NCBI GenBank assembly: GCA_022447185.1
Contig: JAKVAY010000051.1
Location: 1 to 64,000 of the forward strand
DNA from: Fuerstiella sp.
GTDB taxonomy: Bacteria > Planctomycetota > Planctomycetia > Planctomycetales > Planctomycetaceae
Direction of reading: 5' to 3'
Length of the DNA stretch: 64,000 bases
In this document: piece after piece, positions 57,216-64,000 of the stretch
Position numbering within the stretch: position 1 is the stretch's first letter
Layout of the letters: each line of letters starts with the position of its first letter
The notes under the pieces: generated by a model
What the model was told of the DNA's origin: nothing
What the model saw: only the letters and a program-made list of their open reading frames with translations
The model's database searches: none
Program-made: the position numbers and the translations under genes

Positions 57216-58433
57216 TTAGCGAATAAAGAATCGCTTTGCATCACGGAATATTCGGGCATCCTTTTCCTCCAGGATTCGGAGGTTTTCGACAGCAGACGCA
57301 GCCACCTGAGCATACAGTTCAGGGTCCTTTTTACCGGCCTTTTCACACGCCAGCATGTACCGCACAATCGCACGTTTGATTGACGGAATCTGATAGTCTT
57401 CATGGTCAAACATTTTCATCAGGCGGTTCTGTACCGACCAGTCCTTCCAGCGCGCCAGATCAGCAATAATGAGATCACTGAGTTCAGGACGATCAAGTAA
57501 CAGATACATCGCGCTTGCAAGACGCTCGATCGGGATATGATCGGGCTCATGTTTTTTCATGAAACGAAGTGTGTTGACCGTTGCATACGTTTCTGAAAAC
57601 GGCAGCTTTTTCTCCACGCCGGATTCGTTCGTGTAGAACTCATTGCGTATCTTTGCATCTTCGAGCTTCCTTAGTCCCTCTTCACCGGTAAGCATCAGAT
57701 ATCCGGACATGATTCCCTCCAGCCCAAGCCGGAAATCACTGTCGATCGTCATGATTTTCTTTTCCAGAATCGCTGCATCGTCTTTGGTGCCACAGAGCCC
57801 CAGCATCATGCCATACAGCGCGATCCGGGTGACAGGAGTCTCCGGATCGGCAACCCACGTGATCAGTTTTTCTCGGGGCATTTGATCTCTGAGTGGGCGA
57901 ATCGTCTTGTAGGGAGCAGCCGCGAATTCTCCGTAGGCGTCGTTCGAAACCAGCAGCTCTGAATCTTCCAGGTACTGAAGAAACCATGCTAACCGTTTCT
58001 GACGCTGTTCCGAATCCTTTTCAGGTGCAGGACAGTTCCTGATGTATTCCCATGAATTTTCTGTCACTTTGGTTGGTGGTTGCCAGTTGAGGTAGTCCGT
58101 TCCAGGTCCCATTAAGGCAAATTGCTGGCCGGCGTCTCCGGCAGTATAAAATGGCAATTTCAGAGTTTGATTGACCTTGAACGTATCATCCTGCGACCTG
58201 CGGACGTCCAAAATCAGGAATTCAACGCTCCCGGCCGATTCATCAGTGGGACGTGTCGCCCCGAGCCATTCGCCCAGCAGTAAATGATCGGACTGAACAA
58301 TCATCTCAGCCATGGTGAGTTGAGGGGCACTGCAGAAAGGACAGGCGCTCACAGAATCAATGACCAGCAGTGCTGCACCTATCACCAGTGCAGCAGCCAC
58401 CCCGACACATGATTTTAAGCGATGCGATAACAT
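57216..58433 (-). CDS. Secreted HEAT-like protein of unknown function, last gene of a three-gene cassette
   Basis: A 405-residue protein with a signal peptide (residues 1-30, ending S-V-S-A) directly followed by C-P-F-C-S-A-P-Q-L-T, a possible redox or metal-binding Cys pair. The rest is helical, with repeat-like segments after residue 160 (L-R-K-L-E-D-A-K, Y-A-T-V-N-T-L-R-F-M-K, L-A-S-A-M-Y-L-L-L) resembling HEAT-like solenoids. GGAG lies seven bases before the start. It follows the two DNGECC proteins on the same strand with a 26-bp gap, so all three are probably one operon. Function unknown. Confidence 0.7.
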   Translation of the reverse strand: MLSHRLKSCVGVAAALVIGAALLVIDSVSACPFCSAPQLTMAEMIVQSDHLLLGEWLGATRPTDESAGSVEFLILDVRRSQDDTFKVNQTLKLPFYTAGDAGQQFALMGPGTDYLNWQPPTKVTENSWEYIRNCPAPEKDSEQRQKRLAWFLQYLEDSELLVSNDAYGEFAAAPYKTIRPLRDQMPREKLITWVADPETPVTRIALYGMMLGLCGTKDDAAILEKKIMTIDSDFRLGLEGIMSGYLMLTGEEGLRKLEDAKIRNEFYTNESGVEKKLPFSETYATVNTLRFMKKHEPDHIPIERLASAMYLLLDRPELSDLIIADLARWKDWSVQNRLMKMFDHEDYQIPSIKRAIVRYMLACEKAGKKDPELYAQVAASAVENLRILEEKDARIFRDAKRFFIR

Positions 58434-58459
58434 TTCTTTCTCCAGCCTGCCGGCATTCG

Positions 58460-59305
58460 TTATTCGGTGATTACGCCGTTATCAATGAAAAACAGCGCAT
58501 ACAGGTCAACCTCATCTGCATGGGGTTCGATACGCAAAGTTCCTTCAACGTCGAAGGGTGTCCCTTCGATCAGATCGGTTGACTCGTCGTCTTTGAGCGT
58601 CACCGCGATCATGTCGTATATCTTTGGTATAGGACCGTAACAGCATTCTCCGTTGTCCCGTACAAACAGGAACTCAGTGATATCCTCAGTTTCATATCCG
58701 GGCCGCATGTATCCTCGAATTCGGACATGTGCCCCGTTGAGATTACTGAGCCAGTCCGGGAAATGGTCCGGGGCATCCACCGGTACAGGCTCCATATTCA
58801 GGATCTTGAGCAGATCAATGTCGTCGAAGGTGACTCGAAACGCCGTGCCTTCTTTGCGAAATTGCCGATGTGGGATCAGCAGCATGATGGGCTTTGCATT
58901 TTCAGAATCAACGACGGGCATTGCAGCTGGATCTTTGCTGTCAGTGTCAACAGGACCAGCACGTTTGTCAGGCTCTTCTGACTGCACCGTGGAATCATGA
59001 ACCGGTGTGGTAGCAACTGAATCGTTGTCGACATCAACAGCGTCCGCAGCTTCGATGATCGGTTCGTTTTCGACCGTTGGATCGTTAGTGGTCTTCTTGG
59101 AAGCTTCGGGGTGCTGTTCCTGAGCAACAGCTGCTGTTCCCGAGTCCAGATTTTCAAATTTGACGAAATCGTCAGACTGAGAATCACTGCATCCCACAGT
59201 TGCTGCACTCAGTATCAGTCTGAGTAAATACCATTTGGTACTGGAGTGAGATCTCACAGAATGCAACATTCGGTTCACAGGAAGGGTTGGCAATGATTCC
59301 GTCAT
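58460..59305 (-). CDS. Lipoprotein with C-terminal DUF3299-like domain
   Basis: A 281-residue protein. A lipobox-like S-A-A-T-V-G-C follows a hydrophobic stretch at about residues 27-39, so it is likely a lipoprotein. Residues ~50-130 are an acidic, Thr/Asp-rich linker. The C-terminal ~150 residues form a small beta domain with F-V-R-D-N-G-E-C-C-Y-G-P-I-P-K-I-Y-D-M, nearly the same motif as in the next upstream gene. The start at 59305 has AGGG six bases upstream; ATG 59269 is the alternative. The domain resembles DUF3299/OB-fold proteins; role unknown. Confidence 0.7.
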   Translation of the reverse strand: MTESLPTLPVNRMLHSVRSHSSTKWYLLRLILSAATVGCSDSQSDDFVKFENLDSGTAAVAQEQHPEASKKTTNDPTVENEPIIEAADAVDVDNDSVATTPVHDSTVQSEEPDKRAGPVDTDSKDPAAMPVVDSENAKPIMLLIPHRQFRKEGTAFRVTFDDIDLLKILNMEPVPVDAPDHFPDWLSNLNGAHVRIRGYMRPGYETEDITEFLFVRDNGECCYGPIPKIYDMIAVTLKDDESTDLIEGTPFDVEGTLRIEPHADEVDLYALFFIDNGVITE

Positions 59306-59334
59306 GACAGACCCTGGATCACTTCACCGAAGAA

Positions 59335-60081
59335 CTAAAATCGCGTCCTTGATGGTTCCACCATTTGTGCTTCTACCGTGTAGACCGCCTCACCAGATGC
59401 CGCCGCTACGTTTGCTCGAAGTATCCCTGCCACTGATACCAGTCCATTGTGACCATCAACCGTCTTTCCATCCTGCATTTTGACGTGCATCATATCGTAC
59501 GGTTTTGGTTCACCACCGAAGCAGCACTCGCCATTATCTTTGAGGAAGACAAATTCTTCCAGATCTTTTTGACTCTGAGTCAGCCATATGAATCCTTTCA
59601 GAAACACCTTTTGTCCTACTAATTTCGCGACCTCCGGGTGCAACCGTCTTTGTCCGTTCTCGAAGTACCGGAATTGTCGAGCGGAAATCTCTTCGGGAAA
59701 ATTGACTCTCTTATATCCTTCCGGCACCTCATGATTGTAATGATATATTTGACTGGCAATTCCGCCAGAGACGCTGGCGAGTGACAACACCAGTCCCAGA
59801 GCTGCCATCAGCATTCCCCGAACCATCCCGTGTGCACCCCGAATCCGCAGGATCGCAGCAATGCTGACAATTACCGCCGCTCCGGCAATAAATATCCCGA
59901 ACAATCCCAGAAATGCTGTGAGTCCGCAGATTCCAAGTACGGTCGCAACGGATCCCCACGGTGATATCGGGGTATAGCTAAAATCAGCAGAGTGACTGTC
60001 AGTCCCCCAACCACAATTCCCGGAATCGATTGTATCGCCAACCTGACTCGGACCAGGCTGGTCCAGCAAATCCTGGGTCAT
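59335..60081 (-). CDS. Membrane-anchored DUF3299-like protein
   Basis: A 248-residue protein, first gene of the cassette. Residues ~40-110 carry two transmembrane segments with a G-x-A-x-x-V-x-I-A-A-I-L-R-I-R-G pattern, like DUF4190 anchors. The C-terminal ~130 residues hold F-L-K-D-N-G-E-C-C-F-G-G-E-P-K-P-Y-D-M-M, the same motif as the downstream lipoprotein. The shared Cys pair may bind metal or form a disulphide. The two DUF3299-like genes are 29 bp apart and look like ancient duplicates with different membrane anchors. Function unknown. Confidence 0.72.
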   Translation of the reverse strand: MTQDLLDQPGPSQVGDTIDSGNCGWGTDSHSADFSYTPISPWGSVATVLGICGLTAFLGLFGIFIAGAAVIVSIAAILRIRGAHGMVRGMLMAALGLVLSLASVSGGIASQIYHYNHEVPEGYKRVNFPEEISARQFRYFENGQRRLHPEVAKLVGQKVFLKGFIWLTQSQKDLEEFVFLKDNGECCFGGEPKPYDMMHVKMQDGKTVDGHNGLVSVAGILRANVAAASGEAVYTVEAQMVEPSRTRF

Positions 60082-60412
60082 GACTGTAAACCATTGAGCG
60101 AGAGGAGTTTGAGACGAGCCTATGTGTACCGACGACCCGCGATGACGTACCGTTATTCAACATGCATTGTACGTTTGTACTTTACGATCTGTGAGCGAAT
60201 TTGCACGTGTTTTTACTTATTGAATGACTTATGAGATGCCCGGAAATGAGGATTTGAATCGCGGTACACTTCAGGGGATTTGTGAAGGCTGTCTCAGTTC
60301 CAGCACGAGATTCCGCTGAAATGGACGATCCCTTGAAACCATCTACAATCGGCGTTCCGTGGTACTATCCGTCTGTCCGCTTCTGAGTCTCCTTAGGAAT
60401 CGTGTTTCACCA
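60082..60412. other. Divergent intergenic region
   Basis: About 330 bp between the divergent cassette and the EamA-like gene. AT-rich stretches near 60160-60230 may contain promoters, but I cannot name boxes. No RNA or repeat is seen. Confidence 0.35.
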
Positions 60413-60976
60413 ATGCCATCATTGCCAGTCAAACCAAATGTTCTTCTGTTCGTCACTATGGCTGCTCTGGCATGGGGTGTTTACGTTCCGCTCGTCCACG
60501 GAGCAGCCAGCAAACTTGGCAGCAGTCTCCGTGCGTTTCTCATGGTTGGAGTTGCTTATTTTCTGACGGCAGTACTGGTTCCATGTCTGTTCATCTTTTG
60601 GATGAACAATGACCCCACTGTCAGAGATCCGACGAACGTAAACTTTCGGGTTCCGAATATGATGTGGGGACTGGCTGCCGGTGTTGCGGGTGCAGCCGGA
60701 GCGCTGTGTGTAATTTTCGCGGCAAAAGCGGCGGGTCCGGGAGCAGCTCTGTATGTTGCACCTCTTGTTTTCGCCGGTGCCCCAATCATCAATACAATTG
60801 CTGCGATAACAATATTCAGTCATGGAAAGACAGCTGCACCTTCTGCACCATTCTATCTGGGACTGGTTCTGGCTGCTGCAGGAGCCGCCATGGTCATGGT
60901 CTACAAGCCTGGCGAGATTGCAGAGAAACCGAGCGTTTCCCATCAGCAGGTTGAAACCGGAAACGCCGCCGAATAG
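60413..60976 (+). CDS. Small multi-helix membrane protein, EamA/DMT-like
   Basis: A 187-residue hydrophobic protein with about five predicted transmembrane segments (Ala/Gly-rich, e.g. [16 protein letters not shown]). The C-terminal helix pair ([17 protein letters not shown] then [13 protein letters not shown]) looks like half of a drug/metabolite transporter. At half the normal DMT length it may work as a dimer, or be another small transporter. ATG 60413 follows AGGA at a long distance. polX starts 14 bp later, so the two may share a message. Confidence 0.6.
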   Translation: MPSLPVKPNVLLFVTMAALAWGVYVPLVHGAASKLGSSLRAFLMVGVAYFLTAVLVPCLFIFWMNNDPTVRDPTNVNFRVPNMMWGLAAGVAGAAGALCVIFAAKAAGPGAALYVAPLVFAGAPIINTIAAITIFSHGKTAAPSAPFYLGLVLAAAGAAMVMVYKPGEIAEKPSVSHQQVETGNAAE

Positions 60977-60989
60977 GCCAAAGAGCAAG

Positions 60990-62696
60990 ATGACCAACGA
61001 ACAGATTGCTGACGTATTCGAACAACTGGCGGACTTGCTGGAAATTCAGGGTGCCAACCCGTTCCGACTGCGTGCTTACCGGAATGCTGCCCGCACAATC
61101 AAGTCCACCGCTGATTCGTTCGCAGCGCTAGTGGAACAGAATACGGATCTGACACAGTATTCCGGCATCGGCAAAGACCTCGCGAAACAGATTGCGGAAA
61201 TCGCAGACACGGGCCGGCATCCAAAACTGACTGAACTCCGTGAACAGATCCCACAAGGTGTGGTGGACATGTTGAGGATTCCCGGAGTCGGTCCAAAGAA
61301 AGTGGCCGTGTTTTTCAACACTCTCAATATCACATCACTCGATGGACTCAAAGCAGCTGCAGAATCCGGCAAACTTGCCGACCTCAGAGGATTTGGCAAA
61401 AAAACCGAGCAGGCCATTCTGCAAAACATTGATTTGGCCGCTGAAGCGAGCAGTCGAGTTTCGATTTCTGTCGCCCGCTCGTCTGCCGAAGCGGTGGTGG
61501 AGGATCTGTTACTGCTTGAGGAGGTCACTCAGGCTTCAGTCGCCGGCAGCTGTCGCCGACGAAAGGAGACGTGTGGTGATCTGGACGTGCTGGTCTCCTG
61601 TTCCAGCCATGATGTGCCGATGGATGCTCTGGCCGGTCATCCGCTTGTCGAGTCTGTCCTGCAGCGTGGGGATACGAAACAGCGAGTTCGCTTATCATCA
61701 GGTATCGAACTGGACATGCGTGTTGTCTCGAACGAATCGTTTGGTGCGGCATTGCAGTACTTCACTGGATCGAAAGAGCACAACGTTGTCGTCCGACAGC
61801 GCGCCAAAGATCGTGGGCTGAAGATCAATGAGTACGGTGTTTTTCGCGGTAAGGACCAGGTAGCTGGTGCTACTGAAGAAGATGTTTACGAAGCAGTCGA
61901 ACTTCCATGGATCCCGCCCGAACTTCGAGAAAATCGGGGTGAAATTGAGGCTGCAGAGAAGGATCGTCTGCCGGAGTTGCTGACGATCGACCAGATCAAA
62001 GGTGATCTGCACATGCATACAACAGCGTCAGATGGAGCAGCCTCCATTGTTGAAATGGCTGAAGCTGCCAGGTTGCGAGGACTCGAATACATTGCAATTA
62101 CCGACCACAGCAAACGGGTGTCCATGGCCAATGGTCTGGATGCCGATCGCTTACGATCTCATTGGGAGCAGATCCGCAAGGTGAACGAACAGATCAGCGG
62201 CATCGAGCTGCTGTGTGGGATCGAGTGTGACATTCTGGAAGATGCCACTATGGATCTGGATGATGAGGTGTTGTCGGAAGCGGATTGGGTCGTGGCCGTG
62301 CTGCATTACGGACTGCAGCAACCCCGTGCACAAATTATGAAACGACTGATGTGCGCTGTGTCGAACCCTCACGTGAACATTATTGGCCATCCAACCGGGC
62401 GTCTCGTGAGTCGTCGTGACGGGGCGGATATGAACATGACTGAAGTTCTCAAAGCCGCTGCAGACAACGACGTCATGATGGAAATCAATGCGCATCCCAA
62501 ACGTCTGGATCTGGACGACATCAATGCAGCCGCTGCCAGAGACCTGGGGATTCCAATTGTCATCAGCACCGATGCTCACAGCGTCAATGGATTTGACGTC
62601 CTGCAGTACGGAGTTGACCAGGCGCGTCGAGCAGGGCTTAGCAAAGTTGACGTGGCAAATACAAAAACCTGGTCTCAGTTTCGCAAATTGCTGTGA
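60990..62696 (+). CDS. polX: DNA polymerase/3'-5' exonuclease PolX
   Basis: A 568-residue bacterial family X DNA polymerase with a C-terminal PHP domain, used in repair and gap filling. Residues 1-150 are the 8-kDa-like domain with helix-hairpin-helix loops (S-G-I-G-K, P-G-V-G-P-K-K). The nucleotidyl-transfer Asp pair is in G-D-L-D-V-L-V (~196-198), the third Asp in I-E-L-D-M-R (~239). The PHP nuclease begins at [11 protein letters not shown] (~338), followed by I-T-D-H-S, C-G-I-E-C and later I-N-A-H-P and S-T-D-A-H. ATG 60990 gives the family length; the frame open from 60822 overlaps the previous gene. Confidence 0.92.
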   Translation: MTNEQIADVFEQLADLLEIQGANPFRLRAYRNAARTIKSTADSFAALVEQNTDLTQYSGIGKDLAKQIAEIADTGRHPKLTELREQIPQGVVDMLRIPGVGPKKVAVFFNTLNITSLDGLKAAAESGKLADLRGFGKKTEQAILQNIDLAAEASSRVSISVARSSAEAVVEDLLLLEEVTQASVAGSCRRRKETCGDLDVLVSCSSHDVPMDALAGHPLVESVLQRGDTKQRVRLSSGIELDMRVVSNESFGAALQYFTGSKEHNVVVRQRAKDRGLKINEYGVFRGKDQVAGATEEDVYEAVELPWIPPELRENRGEIEAAEKDRLPELLTIDQIKGDLHMHTTASDGAASIVEMAEAARLRGLEYIAITDHSKRVSMANGLDADRLRSHWEQIRKVNEQISGIELLCGIECDILEDATMDLDDEVLSEADWVVAVLHYGLQQPRAQIMKRLMCAVSNPHVNIIGHPTGRLVSRRDGADMNMTEVLKAAADNDVMMEINAHPKRLDLDDINAAAARDLGIPIVISTDAHSVNGFDVLQYGVDQARRAGLSKVDVANTKTWSQFRKLL

Positions 62697-62734
62697 GGAC
62701 TGGACTATACGAATGCACCGATCGACCTGTCCTT

Positions 62735-64000
62735 CTATGCCAGAATCTCTTTGACGATATCGCCGTGGACGTTGGTGAGCCGACGCTGAATACCATTGTG
62801 GTAATAGGTGAGTTGCTTGTGATCGATTCCCATGAGATGTAATACCGTGGCGTGGAAGTCGTGCCAGGGGATCGGACGTTTTACATTTTTCCAGCCAATT
62901 TCATCTGTCTCGCCGAATGCAAATCCACTTTTGAGGCCTGCGCCGGCCATCCAGCCGCTGAAACCGTAACGATTATGGTCGCGGCCAGGACCGACTTTGT
63001 CGGCGGCCGACTGGGCAAACGGCGTACGACCAAATTCGGTGGTAAACAGCACCAGAGTATCCTGCAGCATTCCTCTCTGTTTGAGATCTCGCAACAGGGC
63101 CGCCACGGGCTGATCGATTCGGCCGGCTTCGATGGTGTGGTTGTCCAGAACGCTTTCGTGGGCATCCCAGCTGGCGCGTGGACTTCCCGCGATCGGACCT
63201 CCGGAAAACAGTTGCACAAACCGGACGCCTCGTTCCAGTAATCGCCGCCCCAGCAGACAGCGTCGTCCCATGTCCGCTGTTTGTTTGTTGTTCACACCGT
63301 AGGCCTCTGTGGTCTCCCGGGTTTCCCCACTCACATCAGCGACTTCGGGGACAGACAGTTGCATCTTTGCGGCCAGTTCATAACTCCTGAGTCGGGCAGA
63401 CAGCGTGACATCTGCGTTTGTTTTTGACAATTGACGTCGATTGACTGCATTAACAAATTCCCTTGTGGCCTGGTCCGCCGCGATCGGAACGGGCTGAGCT
63501 GGAAACAGATCACGAACGGGCTGGTCACCTGCTTCAAAGACGACTCCCTGACTGCTTGATGGCAGGAACGCACTGCTCCAGGTCGATGTCCCTGTATTTG
63601 GTGCACCCCTGTCGTCGTTAAGGACAACGTAGGCGGGCAGTGAATCAGTCTCCGAACCGAGCCCATAAGACACCCAACTGCCCATTGAGGGAAATCCGTT
63701 GGCTTCGAATCCGCTGTTGGCCAAAAACAGAGCCGGTGTGTGATTCGCCGACTCCGATTCCATCGACCTAAGGATCGTGAGATCGTCAGCCAGTTCAGCA
63801 ATGTGTGGAAACATGTCGGAGATCATGAGACCGCTGTCGCCTCGTGGTGCGAACCTCCATTCCTGCTTCTTCAGCAATCCAACCTTCCCAAAAAAGATGT
63901 CGGGTTGTTCGTCCGTCTGCAGTGACTTTCCGTGAAATTTTTCCAGTGCGGGTTTGTAGTCAAAAGAGTCGATATGACTCATTCCGCCGATCAGACAGAT
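62735..64000 (-). CDS. DUF1501 protein, N-terminus cut by the window edge
   Basis: The visible 421 residues belong to a third DUF1501 protein. The frame stays open to base 64000 (I-C-L-I-G-G-M-S-H-I-D-S-F-D-Y-K-P at the edge, the standard G-G-x-S-x-x-D-x-F-D-x-K-P start of the core), so an internal ATG at 63982 is not the true start. Other marks are S-A-N-H-T-P-A-L-F, F-T-T-E-F-G-R-T-P and D-H-N-R-Y-G-F-S-G-W-M-A-G-A-G. It converges with polX. A DUF1549/DUF1553 partner may lie just beyond the window. Confidence 0.88.
   Translation of the reverse strand: MCLIGGMSHIDSFDYKPALEKFHGKSLQTDEQPDIFFGKVGLLKKQEWRFAPRGDSGLMISDMFPHIAELADDLTILRSMESESANHTPALFLANSGFEANGFPSMGSWVSYGLGSETDSLPAYVVLNDDRGAPNTGTSTWSSAFLPSSSQGVVFEAGDQPVRDLFPAQPVPIAADQATREFVNAVNRRQLSKTNADVTLSARLRSYELAAKMQLSVPEVADVSGETRETTEAYGVNNKQTADMGRRCLLGRRLLERGVRFVQLFSGGPIAGSPRASWDAHESVLDNHTIEAGRIDQPVAALLRDLKQRGMLQDTLVLFTTEFGRTPFAQSAADKVGPGRDHNRYGFSGWMAGAGLKSGFAFGETDEIGWKNVKRPIPWHDFHATVLHLMGIDHKQLTYYHNGIQRRLTNVHGDIVKEILA

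Noticed and set aside
60822-60989. Upstream extension of PolX
   Set aside because: It lies in another frame of the membrane protein gene and PolX family proteins start at the ATG at 60990.
1-64000. CRISPR array, prophage, insertion sequence or toxin-antitoxin genes
   Set aside because: No regularly spaced repeats, no transposase, integrase or phage protein, and no typical small toxin pair was found.

Overview
This 64 kb window looks like chromosomal DNA from a member of the Planctomycetota, probably order Planctomycetales. The call rests on lineage-typical families: a giant protein combining a PSD1-type cytochrome c motif with WD40, DUF1549 and DUF1553 regions; three DUF1501 proteins; a DUF1552 protein; DUF3500 and DUF3299-like proteins; and many secreted or Tat-type enzymes. 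Genes are mostly monocistronic or in pairs, spread over both strands with wide gaps and some non-ATG starts. I see no rRNA, convincing tRNA, CRISPR array, transposase, phage or plasmid gene, so this is ordinary accessory-rich chromosome, not a mobile island.

Region 1 (2-9566): C-terminus of a GH88/GH105-type unsaturated rhamnogalacturonyl hydrolase, an aldo/keto reductase, an HD-domain protein, a SAM methyltransferase, a secreted protein of unknown function, an Eis-like acetyltransferase, an NADP/F420-reductase-like Rossmann protein, an exported nitrilase-GDPD fusion whose GDPD half lacks a catalytic histidine, an HpcH/HpaI aldolase and a DoxX-like membrane protein. Region 2 (9761-20267): a decayed polysaccharide deacetylase, a DUF1501 gene followed by a seven-bladed WD40 gene, an SMP-30-like lactonase, a large exo-rhamnogalacturonan-lyase-like protein, a DUF3500 protein and a Tat-type protein of unknown function. 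Region 3 (20659-29628): two FMN-dependent alpha-hydroxy-acid oxidases (one cytoplasmic, one exported), an exported aldo/keto reductase, a DUF1552 protein preceded by the remnant of its usual partner, an exported enolase-superfamily dehydratase paired with the exported oxidase, a secreted charged protein and an SDR.

Region 4 (30084-44819): PQQ-type propeller, esterase, a SIS isomerase plus ROK kinase pair, a Tat sulfite-oxidase-like enzyme, a sialidase-like protein, cysteinyl-tRNA synthetase, a secreted Ig-like protein, a CDGSH protein, a repetitive secreted protein with a good terminator, a 1 kb gap holding an orphan terminator, TadA and a CPBP protease. Region 5 (45112-64000): the PSD1/WD40/DUF1549/DUF1553 plus DUF1501 pair, a 1.2 kb gap, rhodanese, a phytoene-desaturase-like oxidoreductase, creatininase, MBL hydrolase, a three-gene envelope cassette with two paralogous DUF3299-like proteins, a small membrane protein, PolX and a DUF1501 gene cut by the window edge.

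The common theme is extracytoplasmic breakdown and oxidation of sugars and sugar acids (pectin side-chain enzymes, lactonase, dehydratase, hydroxy-acid oxidases, sialidase), together with the planctomycete cytochrome/DUF1501 surface machinery, whose function is unknown. A few housekeeping genes (cysS, tadA, polX) are interspersed. The least explained items are the orphan terminator and possible RNA near 43.2-43.5 kb, the nitrilase-GDPD fusion and the DNGECC-motif cassette. All functional calls come from reading motifs by eye; no database search was run.
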